A stretch of DNA of 64,000 bases from Enoplolaimus lenunculus. Taxonomy: Eukaryota > Nematoda > Enoplea > Enoplida > Thoracostomopsidae. The notes under the pieces were generated by a model. The model saw nothing but the letters and a program-made list of their open reading frames with translations. It searched no databases and was not told where the DNA came from. Within the stretch, counting starts at the first letter, position 1. Every line of letters begins with the position of its first letter. Both the position numbers and the translations under genes were made by a program. The DNA is taken from contig JASANG010000926.1 of the NCBI GenBank assembly GCA_030248215.1, positions 167,203-231,202 of the forward strand. The letters run 5' to 3'. Of this stretch, positions 50,682 to 62,828 are shown in pieces.

Positions 50682-51660
50682 GATATATAGATATACTTAT
50701 ATATTATGCAAAAAACAACACAAATAACGCGATCATGCAATATATGCCAAAGAATTCAAAGTTCTACGAACATTTACCTGGATGTGCCAAGAGACCTCGT
50801 TTGTTATACCTTCGTTTTTATCAAAAATAGTTGGATTTTGAAAATTTTTGCATATACCTGGACCATTGCTAAACATAGAAATAATCAGCAGATAAACGGC
50901 TGTGTTTTAAACTGCAGGCAAGCTAAAATTTTCAACCAATTCCAGGTGCCTAATAAACAAAAGCTATGCTGTTTAAGCTTCACTTTTGAAGTCAACTCAA
51001 TTATTTGTCGTATCCAAAACTAATAAATATTTATAGAAATCAAACTTGAACCAATCAAAACAATTCTTAAATTAAAAAGAACGCAATATTTTATAAAGTT
51101 ATTTAATATAGAACAAAATGTCTTAAATTGAAAGAAAAATTTGTGCATAAATAATTCTGTTGGGGGTTAATTTGTATACTCCTACCTACAGCGTTTGTCA
51201 TTTCGCCAACTAAAATAATCAATCATACATGTAACCCACGCGATAAACCAGCACAAACGTTTTTATTTTCGCAGTTCGAATAGTTTAAAGTCAAAACCTT
51301 TGGCAATAGATCATCTTGCGTTTTTGAACCGATGTTTTAAGAATTTGTGCCAATGTAAACTGCAAAAAATACTGAGTCAAATTGACTCTTTTCGAAATAG
51401 GCTTTTTGGAACTACACAACGAACCACAGGAAATTGTACGCAAATGGCGCAATAATGGCCTTCTAACTGTATAGGTTTTCAAGCAAGCGAACTGAAGAAA
51501 ACTTTTGACAAATTTTTTTAATTAAACGGTTTTTAAGCGAGAAACTTCGAAATCCTAATGGATATATTTGAATTTTCATAAAATTACTGCAGCGACTACA
51601 CAAGCCGGCAAAAGACAGAAAAGACCGCCCCCAAAAACACCAAACAAAACACTTCTTCCC
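50682..51660. other. Intergenic AT-rich DNA
   Basis: Carries an M trace (50806-50850) and GAGTCAAATTGACTCT with CGAAATAGGCTTT (about 51375), shared with 38610. No gene supported. Confidence 0.4.
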
Positions 51661-51662
51661 CT

Positions 51663-51686
51663 CCCCCCCCCCCCCCCCCCCCCCCC
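51663..51686. repeat. Uninterrupted 24-base C run
   Basis: Preceded and followed by further C/A-rich sequence to about 51735. Exact length may be an assembly estimate. Confidence 0.9.
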
Positions 51687-51749
51687 TGATTTGAAACCCC
51701 ACACCAACACACCCAACACCCCCACCCCAAACCCCCCAATACTTTACTA

Positions 51750-51935
51750 CACTGTAAAATTTCAGTGAGTTGATTTTAACTCAGAATCAGTTGAATTACT
51801 CAGACTAGAGTTACTACTATCAGAACTCAGAATTTTGAGTTGATTTAGTTTATTGTGAGTTGATCAAGTCACCCAGACTCAGTTCAACTCAAAGTGAGAA
51901 TCGATTCAACTGAGAGAGAGTTAGGAATTTACAGT
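51750..51935. mobile_element. Family J MITE
   Basis: CACTGTAAAATTTCAGTGAG left and GTTAGGAATTTACAGT right; interior of repeated GAGTTGATT/AACTCAG words. Confidence 0.75.
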
Positions 51936-52754
51936 CATGGCCGGTTTATGTTTCACCAACGTACACGCTTAATAGGGAACAGCTTATGCTTCAATTAATA
52001 TGAGCAATATTCAACGCAAATTTCGGCTTTATAAGTCACTTTAAACCACGCTTAAATAAGACGCAAATTTGATACAGTAGACAAACCCGTCACAGTTCCC
52101 ATACCATAACCAGATTTAACCAGACAGAAATTTTGAATGTCTAAACCATGGAAAATAATGATGTAATAAACCTTTTCCGGTTCCAAATTATTTTTTCCGT
52201 ATAAAAATTTTAATATTAAATAATAATTATGACCGTAATTGTGTGCAATGAACTTCTAATCTTTTCAACTTAATTGTCTTTGGCTTGTTTTTTAGCGTTT
52301 TTATTGGAAAATCTATGCGAACTAATGCACATTTTGGTTTAAATATTCATGAGGTTTTATGAATATAATGAATTTGATAAATTATACAAAGTTTCTCATA
52401 AAGGTAACGAGACAAATGCAATTTTTCCCACGCTGAGCGAATGCGGTCAGTCTGATAATTTTCAAAAAAATTACTTTACTGAACTATATTAATTCAAGCA
52501 GGACTCTATTCTCGTAAAACAGTAAAATGTACTCATAGAAAAGTTTAAAATGCTTCGTACGCAATACGTTGAGATAAAGTATGGAATGGCGGAAAGCGAG
52601 CGGCGCCCCATCCATTGATTCGAGCAGACCAAAATAAATCTCAACCTTTAATTTAAAATTTGTGATCTTCGGTGATTTTTTTGAATAAAATTTCACACTT
52701 TCTGCAGCAAACTAAATATACGTGTACGCTAAATTTGGCGAAGTCCGGCTTCAA
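51936..52754. other. AT-rich intergenic DNA
   Basis: No supported feature. Confidence 0.4.
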
Positions 52755-53062
52755 ACCAGCTCTAGGAATGCTTTATTTTCAGTATTGAAAAATTTTCTCA
52801 TTCGAAAATTTAGCAAAAATTGGTATTATTTTAACTTTTTATAAAACTGTCTGAGAGCATGTATCGCCAAAATTTTCAATTTTTGCCATACTCCAATGCA
52901 TTAAATTTCAGCTACTGCATTGGTTTCAGGATTTTGGCACTCATAAAATGGAGTGTTTTAACATGAATTTTTTGGTAACATGTATCTTTTCCAGTTCTGG
53001 TTTCGGTATTTTTTAACTTTTCGGTTCTGGTATTTTATTGTTCCGGTTGCACAAACTGTCAG
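52755..53062. mobile_element. Family H element, partial
   Basis: TCTCATTCGAAAATTTAGCA body and TTGTTCCGGTTGCAC right end, shared with 57358-57778. Confidence 0.6.
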
Positions 53063-53582
53063 CTGCAATCTTCTTGATGCTCTAACTTTATGGTGGAAAG
53101 TGCGTGGCCCAGCGCAAGTCCATACTTGTCAACACTCCGAAATATTTTGTTTTGGAGAGTACCTGAACGTTTCAAATTTGGAAGCAGATAGTTAATTATA
53201 CAAAAATTGCCGCGCAAGCGTTTACATTCAGATTAAGCAAACTTCCAAACCATTCTTAACCCGGTGCTCTTAAAGTATAACATAGTTTCCTGTACGGTTA
53301 GTGCACCTTTACAATATTACTCGTAATATCCTTTGTACTGAATAGGGTTAAAACGTTGATTTGTCACGTTTCCCGTTTTGATGTTTGCTCTTAATTCCTT
53401 AGCTAGGAAGTGGAAGAAAGAAGTCACGCTTATTTTGAAGTTTGCTTTAAACACCTTAAGAATTGGGAAGTTGAAAATCTAACATCTGTCAATATCGAAC
53501 CTGACGTCGTTTTCAATTTTTCAGTATGCTATCATTTTTAGCTATTTCACTATAGAACTTGTAATTTATACCTAGTATTACA

Positions 53583-56500
53583 ATGGCTTCATCTGACAGT
53601 GATCATATGCGTGCAGATTTGAAAAAATTGATCTCTATGAAAGATGATCTTGAATCCGAATTGGAGGAACTATTCGAAGTACTGAAAGCGGTGAGAAATG
53701 TAGATGTGTTTTCGTTGAAACTGCTCGTTTTGCCATAGTCGCTTTTTCAATTTATATATAGTTACATTAATGTAAGTTTTTTGGCATGATTTGATTAACT
53801 CTGTTTTAGAACAAAGTAGGCATGGAAGAGCCGCTGGTCGACAGTGAAGACTATCCAAGGGCTGATATTGATGTGGTGACCGTTAGAACTGCTCGACATA
53901 AAATAATTTGTAGGTTTTTATGCAGGAACTGTTGACTAATTTAGAATTTCAGTGCAGTTTTAGTTCCACCTAGCGTTTTGGCATTCGTGCTTTGTATTTA
54001 GCTCAGTACTGTAAGTAGCACGAAGAAAATGCATAATACATACTAAACTGTTATGTATTTGTTTTCTGTTTCATTCAAACTGTAATGTGCGTATTTTTAC
54101 TCATCATATTGTTAAAGCTTTTTCTGGTCCGTCGTATAAGCACAAGTGAATTTCACAGTTTCATAATATACAAATGATATTTATTGTTCTTGGATTAATT
54201 TCAGGCCTTCGAAACGATCTAAAAGCTGTAATGAATGAAATTGAGCGTAGTCTTCATTCACTTCACGCCGCTGAAAAGCCAAACACATCTGATGCCACAA
54301 CTGTGTCTGAGATGACTAGTAGTACACCTCCACCTCATCGTAGCTCAAATGAACCGTTTCTTGTCGTTGACGAAGTATTCGATGAGTCACCGGCTGCACA
54401 AGCGGTGAGTTTTGTGAACGTGGGGTCGGAGCCTACAAGTGTCAAATCAACGTTTATCTTGTAATACAGAAAGTCACTTCATTCTAAGCGGCCAAAAATA
54501 TGCGATTTGCCTGCAAAAGTCTTTGTAGTAACAGCTTTCATCATGATAAGGCTCATCAGTTATATGTTTGAAAACACATTCGTTTTAGCAGAATGCAGCC
54601 AAATACTTTAGGACTGCTTGCCAGGATTTGCAGATGTAACAAGGGAAGGCAGTGTAATGGGCCCTTATAATCTTCTAGACGCTTTTAGTTACCTTCATCG
54701 TAATTTCTGTACACATATATCTGGGTTTGGCTCTGAGGAAGGAACTTTAATTTCAATTTACAAAAGGTTGCAGCACTTATCAGTCAACAGTTAGTGTGCA
54801 ACAAACTAATACTAAACTGAGAATGAAAATATTTTGGTACCGGTATTGGTGTTCCCTTTACGCTATATGGGTATTTTACAGCATTGGATATGCCCGAAAC
54901 AATGCAATATTATCACCGAAGTAACGTGAAGTTTAGTTAGGGAAATTATAATATCACCTGAAAGAAAATTCTTTGACCTTTCAGAATAACAAGATTATTG
55001 TAAAGCCTGTTAACAGTGCTTTTCTCGTTGCTACAGAAATATTGCAAGGGCATGTTGCGCTCAATATTTTTTCTAAGTATGCTGTGAAAATTGTTTTAAG
55101 CCATTATGCGACATTTTTGGGAAATTTATCATTCACATATCGCTATAGTAAAAGTGGAGTTTTCTGCTTTTACTTTGTTTTTCTTTAATTTAAGTTGTAT
55201 GGAATGTGTGTTTAATATTTTAGGGTTTAAAAGTCAACGATCGTGTAATACAATTTGGTACTGTGAATTCGGACAATTTTAAAGATGTTAAACAAATTGG
55301 ACAAATTGTTCAGAATTCTATTAACGTAACTTAATTATTTTGATATTGTGGGTTTGAATATATCTGCTGACGCAGAGAAATTTTGTCATTACCAACAATA
55401 TTTTGATATTATTTAATTAAGATACGCCAATTAAAAGTGCATTTTAGTAGCATATGAATGGTTGTGATTTAGAATTGTAAAGTTGTTACTTTGAGGGCAG
55501 AAAATTCTCAATGTGCTCCCGTGGCCGTAACCAGGATTTCGATCTGTAAAAACGTCGAATGATGGTTCTTGTATTGCAAACTGAAACCGTGTCTAAAAAC
55601 CCAGTACAAAAATTCCAAAGTGGGAGAAGACACCTGAACCCACCGGCTACGTCCTTTTTGACTTTGTTGGTATAAATATAATTGCTTATTGTCTTATAAG
55701 TTGTGGTCGGTTCAGAGCTCAAAACGAAAATTTTATAGTTTTTTGCAATTTATTGAAATATGACATAATCGCTTTTCGATAGGTGTACTTTGAAACAGTG
55801 GAGTAATTTTTGAACAACCTGGTTCATCTAAAAGTCGAACGAAAATTGCAGAAACCAATAGCGGTGACAGTTGTACGCGAAAATCATCCAGTTAGAATAA
55901 AACTGAAGCCTTTCAAATGGAGCGATTTGCATGGACTTATAGGGTAAATTATATCTAGCGGCGTTTTCATTTATGGGGTGTAGTTGTTGTGTTTTTAATT
56001 TAAGGTAATGGTTCTCTTAGAAGAGTGCCAACCAGTTTTAAACGCATATGAAGTTTGTGCGTTTTAGATAAGCATCTGCATGTCTTGTGCATCTTATGCA
56101 CCCACCATCCAGGTCATACTGCGCACATCACTGTCAAAAAATGTCCATTATAGGATAGTAGCAATAAAATAACAGCTATCTATTGCACTAGATAATCATA
56201 TTTGCACGCAATTTAGCATGTATGTTGTTTTTGCACGCTTTTTATGGAGACATGTGGGAAAATTAGCAGGGTATTCTGGCAGTTGAATTTTCCTGCCAAA
56301 ATTTGAATTTCTCAGCAAAATTTGAATTTCTCGCCTAAATTTAAATTTTCCGCCAAAAGGTAAATTTCCCGCCAAAAATTGAATTTCCAGCCAAAATTTG
56401 AATTTTAAGCCAAAGTTCAAAATTTACTGCACAAATTTCAATTTTCCGACAAAATTTAAATGTTCGTGCAAAGATGTTTTTACACACAACTTTTGTCCTT

Positions 56501-56748
56501 TCACTTTATTTTGTATTTCATTTTTATAGCCAGCTAAAATTTAGGGACATTATTTTTAGAGAGTGTTCGTAAATTAGCTAGCTAGTAAAATGGTCAGAAT
56601 TTTTTGACAGTGGTGACCGCAGTGAAACGTCGATGGTGCATTTAGCTTTTTGTTTTAATATTTCGGTGCCTCAAATTTAATATCGTAGGTTTTCATTTTA
56701 GAATTTTTGTTACTTTTCAGGTGCCACATCGTTCCAATAAAGACGTGA
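53583..56748 (+). CDS. PSMD9: 26S proteasome non-ATPase regulatory subunit 9 (PSMD9, p27), 6 exons, 209 aa
   Basis: Exons: 53583-53690, 53810-53909, 54205-54404, 55224-55325, 55852-55943, 56721-56748; all GT/AG with phases that agree, total 630 bp including TGA. An in-frame TAA lies upstream of the ATG. The N-terminal coiled coil ([20 protein letters not shown]) is followed by the hallmark [19 protein letters not shown] and [19 protein letters not shown], then a Ser/Thr/Pro linker and a C-terminal PDZ domain ([20 protein letters not shown], then [10 protein letters not shown]) ending [11 protein letters not shown]. This matches the layout and near-length of human PSMD9 (223 aa), a chaperone for assembly of the RPT4/RPT5 ATPases into the 19S base that later leaves the mature particle. 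Exon 5 starts at a weak acceptor (TTGCAG). Intron 5 holds a degenerate CCGCCAAAATTTGAA-type tandem repeat. AATAAA occurs within the last codons (56735-56740). Confidence 0.95.
56276..56470. repeat. Degenerate ~20-bp tandem repeat in PSMD9 intron 5
   Basis: About nine variants of CCGCCAAAATTTGAATTT. Confidence 0.88.
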
Positions 56749-56856
56749 AATTTTGGACCGTTCTGATATTAGAAGTTTCAAATAGAATGACCAAAATCTC
56801 AGAAGTAACTAGTTGGAATTATATCTTGAGTAACATCAGTGAATATTAACGTGTGG

Positions 56857-57007
56857 GGCAAATGTATAGATGGAACAGGGCCGTAACTGAACTATAAGCA
56901 TATTCGCGGACGTAAGCGTAAAAATAGCCTATACATTAACCTAAGGAAAAATTAGTCTAAAGCTTAGGCTTATTCTATTGCAGTCCCGCCGCTGATCTTT
57001 AAATGAG
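56857..57007. mobile_element. Family A MITE, 3' of PSMD9
   Basis: GGCAAATGTATAGATGGAAC left, TCCCGCCGCTGATCTTTAAA right. The array is nearly absent, replaced by GCGGACGTAAGCGTAAAAA. Confidence 0.75.
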
Positions 57008-57357
57008 ACAGCTGTAGCAGGTATCGCCATTCTGGTTTTAAACATTGCTAAAGTAATATTATTTACAGTAATAAAACGACGTGTTTCTTTTATTGATCGG
57101 ATTAGGCTGGAAAATGGGAAATTTGGTTGTTTCCTAAATCTCAGTAGGTTCAAATTTACCAGCTTCTAACTTCGATTTTCTATGATATGAAGGCTTATGA
57201 CAAAGTATATTTATTGCAATTGCAGCAGATGTATCTCTGAGGGCCGTTGCCGCAAGAACATAAGTAAAGGAGTACATGTGAATCACTGCTGCTGCGTGCT
57301 CGGAAAACGGATTTTTTATGCCAGCCAAAATTGAGGCATGCAAATATACGCCGGCCA

Positions 57358-57778
57358 GAATGCAACCGGATTCCGGTTCCGGTTGGAAAATCCTGTATTT
57401 TTCACTGTCCGATTCCGGTAAGAAATCAGGTTTTTTTCACCGGAGTTTTCCGGTATTTTCGGTATTGAAATTGTTTCTCACTCGAAAATTTAAGAAAAAT
57501 TAGCGTATTTTCCTAACTTATTTAATATTATGTATATATAACTGTCCGAGCGTGTAGTACCAAAATTTTCAATTTGTGCCACACTCCATAATTTATCATA
57601 TGTTTCCACCGACTGCATTTGTTCCAGGATTTTGGCATTCTAAATTGCGTGTTTACAGCATTGAAAGCGATAAAATAGCGCTTAAAATTGAATTTTTCGG
57701 TAACTAATATTTTTTATTTTCCGGTTCCGCTATTTTTTAACTTTCCGGTTCCGGTATTTTATAATTCCGGTTGCACAC
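57358..57778. mobile_element. Family H element
   Basis: GAATGCAACCGGATTCCGGT left and ATAATTCCGGTTGCACAC right; CCGGTTCCGG-type words at both ends, AT-rich centre. Confidence 0.75.
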
Positions 57779-58282
57779 TGCCGCCGGCCTTCCTAAAATT
57801 AATTTAATGTCAAGTTCTTCATTTTTATTTAACAGTTGCCGCATACCTGTGATAACAAATTGTATGATTTATACATGATTCATAGCTAATTTTGACTATA
57901 TTAAAGATAATGGAATTTTTGGTATTTTTACGACGGAAGGAAACTGATTTTTACCTGAAACAGATATCTACTCACATCGTGGTAGTGACAGTTTTTGCGA
58001 CTTGTACATTTCTTGCCAACCACCGTGAAAGATTGCACAAACCAGGCAGTGAAATTGTATAAAACGAGCAGATTGTGAATGCAAGAAACTTTCTGTCACT
58101 TTTCGTTCATGGGTAGGAGAAGTGAAAAAGTTCCCTTTAAAACTACGCCTCAGATTTTTAAAGTAGGAGTGTTTTGAACGCTGGTTTGTTTACGCTACAC
58201 TCTTTCGTTTCTGTACACGATAAGTTCATCTGTCCCATGCATAGAACAGCTCCAGAACAAGACGTGAAAGCGTAAGGTTTAA
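57779..58282. other. Intergenic DNA
   Basis: No supported feature. Confidence 0.4.
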
Positions 58283-58448
58283 GGACCAATGTTACTTTAA
58301 GGGGCATAACAGTAGATTAAGCGTATTCCTAAGCCTAAGCGTTGCATAAGCGTATTTCTAAGCCTAAGCAAAAAAAATGCAATCTAGAATCTAAACCTAT
58401 TCTTATGGACCCACCAGAAACCTCGACGCCCCTTAAAGTAACATGGGA
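58283..58448. mobile_element. Family B MITE (complete)
   Basis: GACCAATGTTACTTTAAGGG left, GCCCCTTAAAGTAACATGGG right; a GTTGCATAAGCGTATTTC spacer separates two CCTAAG units. Confidence 0.88.
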
Positions 58449-58924
58449 CAGTTTAAGCATGAGTGTGTAAAGCGAACACCTAAGACGTCAGGATATATTC
58501 TTGGAACTATTCTACACACGGGTAGTTTGCTACGTGATGTCGACATTGCATTACGTCGGTTTTTCTGAACAAATATTTCACAAATTAATATTTTTAACAA
58601 TATTTATACATGGCTATCATAGTCATGAATGTGTTTTTACAGAGAATTCTAGTACAGTATAGACAGGGTTGAAGCTGAATATTTCAACAGCATCGTATTT
58701 TGTATATTTCAATCAATCATAATATATTCATTCATCTGCCGAATCTGAAACTATAAAATATAATATAAAATCGGTGTCGGTTTCCCGACGAAAATATCAA
58801 GGTATGTTGCAACTGTTTGGTATGAAATGAAACTTTATTCGGTGTTATTTATATAATTTTTGATAAAGTCTATTGAATTGTGATATAAATATTTCGCGAA
58901 TGCTTTACTTTTAGAGTTATTCCG

Positions 58925-59078
58925 TTTTCTAGTAGGACTGCAAATGAGTTAGGCTAAAAATTTTATATTATATTTTAATTTTAAGCTTAGGTTTACACTT
59001 TTGCAACGCTTAGGCTTAAGCTTTAAGACTATGTTTGTTTTACAGTTATATACTTTTCTAAAAGTAATATAGCCCAAA
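58925..59078. mobile_element. Family B-like element, decayed
   Basis: TTCTAGTAGGACTGCAAATG left, TTTTCTAAAAGTAATATAGC right, a few TTAGG words. Confidence 0.55.
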
Positions 59079-59097
59079 TATTTGTAGCTACAGGTTT

Positions 59098-59212
59098 AGG
59101 AACTCTATGCGTCTACGGATTCTTATTAGGGATGGATATGAACTCCTATTGACTAGGATTCAAAATGGACCCCCTCCTATTAACACACTCTTTATTCGGG
59201 TTACTATTAGTG
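59098..59212. mobile_element. Family G right part
   Basis: AACTCCTATTGACTAGGATT, CAAAATGGACCCCC and TTTATTCGGGTTACTATTAG. Confidence 0.65.
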
Positions 59213-59257
59213 CTTCGCTTACAACTTGGCACTTAATATTTTAACCCGTCATTAACC

Positions 59258-59470
59258 AGGGTACAACCAGAACTAATATATAAATACCGGAACCGGAAAT
59301 GGCAAAAACTACCGGAACCGCAGCTGGTTGTAAAAAGACGAAAAATTGCTGTTAACCGTAAAACTAGTTTGTATGCAATAATGAACCAGGGTATACACAA
59401 CCAAAACTATAAAATCCCCGGAACCGGAAATTGCAAAAACTACCGGAACTTCGGAAAATTTTGCATTTAC
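59258..59470. mobile_element. Family H, two tandem left ends
   Basis: CCAGGGTACAACCAGAAC and CCAGGGTATACACAACCA, each followed by CCGGAACCGGAAAT and AAAAACTACCGGAAC. Confidence 0.65.
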
Positions 59471-59604
59471 GTTTTGTGTATATCAGGCTTCCACTTAGGT
59501 ATTGCAGACGGAAAACGTACTGTCAGTGCTATAGAATTCAAAGGTTTTTTCTTATTCTTTTGTTTGTAAACGTTTGAGCGGCGAAATAAATATCAGTCAC
59601 ATTC

Positions 59605-59634
59605 CTCCTGTTATTCGGGTCACTGCAGTACGCA
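59605..59634. mobile_element. Family G end fragment
   Basis: CTGTTATTCGGGTCACTGCA. Confidence 0.5.
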
Positions 59635-59811
59635 TATATAAAGCTTCTAAAGCAGTAAGGGCAAACAAATTTTCCGAGAAATCTACACAAGAAAAACTAA
59701 AATCAAATTTAACTCTGCATACCTGGGACGCTGAAGCGATACCAATGCATTAGCGACGTCGCTCCGTTTAATTTGCCTGAAATTAATTGCTTTTAGACGA
59801 TAATAATGTTT

Positions 59812-59945
59812 GCGTCATTAACCTTTTCTCACGTGAATATTTTCTATTTCGTCTGAGACATTTAATTGTATGCGCGTTTACCGTCATCATTCTGCTAAAA
59901 GTTTCATATTCGAGCGTGAGGCCGATTGGACTCTCGTGTCTTGTG
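59812..59945 (-). mobile_element. SINE S, reverse orientation, box B lost
   Basis: Inverted reading gives GATGACGGTAAACGCG, GTCTCAGACGAAATAGAAAA and TATTCACGTGAGAAAAGG. Confidence 0.65.
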
Positions 59946-60204
59946 GAGATTTTGTATACTACGCATACGCGTTGTATGAACTGTCATGGCAGAGAAGGTT
60001 TATTTAAAAAAGTATTTTCAAACTCAAGTAAAATATTCAAAAACTATTATTGCTATATTTAGTTTTAAATTCAATTTCAACCTGGGATTCTAACCGGGTC
60101 TATCGAAATGACGACATACACCATATCTGCGCTCGACTATAGGAAAGGGTCTGCCTTTCGGGTGGAAAATGATACAACTAAAGAAGACACTCGGACCCCA
60201 CTAT

Positions 60205-60450
60205 AATTCAAATGAGTTGATTAATCAATTCAGCTAGCGAGTTGGTTATTTATGAATTAATATCAGTAAACATTAACTCATTCTAAGTTGAGTTAATTCT
60301 CATTCTGAGTTGAGTTGACTCTGGGTGAGTTGATTAATTAACTCAAAATGACTTGAATCAACTCAAAATGCTGAGTTCTGATAGTCCTAAATCAGGCTGA
60401 GTGATTCAACTCATTCTGAGTTAAAATTAACTCACTAAAATTTACAGTGC
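60205..60450. mobile_element. Family J MITE in the neuropeptide 3' UTR region
   Basis: TCACTAAAATTTACAGTG end and GAGTTGATTAATCAATTC interior. It finishes 7-8 bp from the neuropeptide stop codon (60458-60460). Confidence 0.75.
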
Positions 60451-60457
60451 CGGTAGT

Positions 60458-62784
60458 TTACCGTTTGCCAAATCTGGGTCGTTGTAGACTGTTTAACGCA
60501 TCGGTCAATTCAGGTCGTTTGTCAACCAAACCTTCGCTAAAATTTTAAATATTAAAATGGTAAGAAAACAAGAGGGGTTCAGGCAGATCTTACCCCGTGC
60601 ATAGATGCGTTCGCTTGGAAGCGTTTAGTGGCAGAAATAAAACACATTTATAGATGCGTAGTTTAGTGTAACATATATAGAAGGCAATATCGTTTTAGGA
60701 ACCGCATACAAGCAACAACAACCTTTTGCATGGTTAGGGGCCAAACGTTGAACACATCTGACAGAAAACAAGAGGGAACATTTGCCTTTTTGACACCTGT
60801 TCCGGTTTAATATCCGGCAGAAAACCGATATATCCGTATATCTTATTACCGTATCCGTGTTATAGTTTAATTTTTCGCCATTAGGATTTGGCACTCCGGA
60901 ATAATTACTAACTTGGCAGTTTTCCCCCTCGGAAAAACTACGCTAATGCTTGTTGTCACCGCCCTCGGGCGGTGACTCTTGTTTTCGTTCGCGGAAATCA
61001 TCAAAGGAATATGTGTTATAAATACAAAAGAACGTTTTTGATTAACTGAAATTTGCTAACACTAGAAGTGTTTCATCGTTCAGTATATCAGGCGCAGGTC
61101 TGCTTCCGGCTGCGATAGGCATCTCCCTTCTGCAATAGTATTTCTGACGCAGGTTTCGGCAATTTCGGTAGTGAAATTTTACATAGTTCCAGAAAAATTC
61201 ATATTGTTCGATGGGGCATTTTTCCTTGCATACATACTTGAGTGCTTGCTCATACTGAAATGAGGCGTATTTACTGTTGCAGCACGTTTATACAGACAGT
61301 TAGCAGTCCTACTCCGGTAACTCAGCTCAACAGAACGTTGCTACTCACTTCGCCTACAGTATGACAGCAGCTTTCGCCGTTTGTTGAAGCATTACTCGTA
61401 GCTTCGCTTATTAGTGGCCGCACCAATGGTCAGTGTTTAGACCGGGTAGAAGGAAAATTTATTAATCATCTTAGCACACGAAATCTTTCAAAGTCTAATA
61501 CATTTTAGCTCAAACACCGAAGCGAGTACGTATTAAGTTTAGGTCATAAATCATCATAAACAGTAAACAACTCTTTTAACGTCAGAGCGAGTTAATATTT
61601 ACTGTTGTTAACTCAGAAATAAAGTATAGTCACTGATTGAACCAAGGCAAGTCGATCCGAAATTGTCTAAAAAACGTGATTTGAAATTCGGTTCAATACC
61701 CGAGTTAATATTTACTGTTGTTAACTCAGAAATAACCAGAAATGACTTATTCGTTCTCTGAGTTGACTAATCAACTCAACAGAATTTACAGTGTAGAAAT
61801 AAGTTGAACCAAGGCAAGTCGATCAGAAATTGTCTAAAAAACGTGATTTGAAATTCGTTTCAATACCGTAAACCTTCAATACCGTAAACCCAGTGCGACT
61901 TCAAACTTACGCGTCAATTTCTTGATGTCGTTTACCAAATCGTGGTCGTTGCAAACTATTTAACGCATCCGTAATTTCAGGTTTTTTCATTAAAAAATGA
62001 GATCTGAAATAAAAATCAACTTAAATTCAGTTTGGTTCAACTGTGGATATTGGGTGTCTTGTAGCTGTCATAAACGAGGAATGAGCTTGGGTTTTGAAAG
62101 TTTGGTAAAAAATTTTAGACACTGCATTCTGAAACAAACTGTAGTCTGTTATCGCCTTGAGGTAACATGGTAGGGTTTTCCTGTAATCGCAACGTCTACA
62201 AACATTTACTCAAATGTGAACCAGCGTTTGAAATCCTTCCGTTTGGCGGATCAAGCTGGAACGGGCGCTCTAGATACCTTGCCAATTCAGTAATTTTGAA
62301 CGTTAGTATGTATATATGTTCGTTGAAACGGCCACTGTATAGAACATGGGTTTAACAGTAATATACCTAACCCATCGCTTGGGCTCTGACGGGGGCTAAA
62401 AATTTTCAATAGTGGCATACAATGGTTTTCAATGACTTAAGAGCATGGTTGAAGGTATCTAGGGAGGCAAAATTTTATTAAAGGTGCTGAGCTCCACCTG
62501 GCCTTTTTATGGCTACGGACGTTGACGATCCGTCTGACTACGGAGCCGGACGTGACCTCATAGGATCAGCTATAAACGTAGGGTTAGAACCAAGCCTTAG
62601 GCTTAATTTAGGATTAATGAAAGGCTTATGTGTAGGGTTTGGGACCTGTTTTTCATGCATGAGCCACAATAACAATAGCAATGCTTACTCATCGGGTTCT
62701 CGGTATTGTCGTTTGCCAAATCTTGGCCGCTGTAAACTTGACAATGCGTCTACCAAATCAGGGCGTTTATCCAATAATGTATAT
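60458..62784 (-). CDS. RPRFamide neuropeptide precursor, three 3' exons (5' end outside the window)
   Basis: Three minus-strand exons each encode one amidated peptide. 62784-62689: DKR, then PDLVDALSSLQRPRF, then GKR. 62003-61911: MKK, then PEITDALNSLQRPRF, then GKR. 60536-60458: DKR, then PELTDALNSLQRPRF, then GKR and a stop. The Gly-Lys-Arg tails predict dibasic cleavage and C-terminal amidation, giving RPRF-NH2 peptides. The first two exons are 96 and 93 bp and both are phase 2-2; the last enters in phase 2. Acceptors (TTTACAG, TTTCAG, TTTTAG) and donors (GTAAGC, GTAAGT) are strong. The signal peptide and any earlier copies must lie past the right edge or beyond the minisatellite at 62829-63988. 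The C-terminus resembles NPF/sNPF-type RFamides, but the subfamily is not resolved. Secreted neurotransmitter or hormone acting on GPCRs is expected for the class. Confidence 0.88.
60537..61584. other. Neuropeptide terminal intron, no further exon seen
   Basis: Contains an H-like fragment near 61085-61190 (CAGGTTTCGGCAATTTCGGT). Searched for additional QRPRFGKR codons without success. Confidence 0.5.
61585..61868. repeat. Family J MITE plus overlapping segmental duplications, neuropeptide intron
   Basis: GAGTTAATATTTACTGTTGT occurs at 61589 and 61702; TTGAACCAAGGCAAGTCGAT occurs at 61637 and 61804, each continuing for about 60 bp nearly unchanged. The J end AACAGAATTTACAGTG sits between. Recent local duplication. 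Confidence 0.85.
62330..62372. mobile_element. Family A left-end fragment
   Basis: GGCCACTGTATAGAACATGG then TTTAACAGTAATATACC, broken off before the array. Confidence 0.6.
62385..62524 (+). mobile_element. Family F MITE, right part
   Basis: GGCATACAATGGTTTTCAAT core and CCTTTTTATGGCTACGGACG end. Confidence 0.65.
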
Positions 62785-62828
62785 CTGTAAATATGCACAT
62801 GACTAGGAACTTTTGAAGGTGTTTTTTT

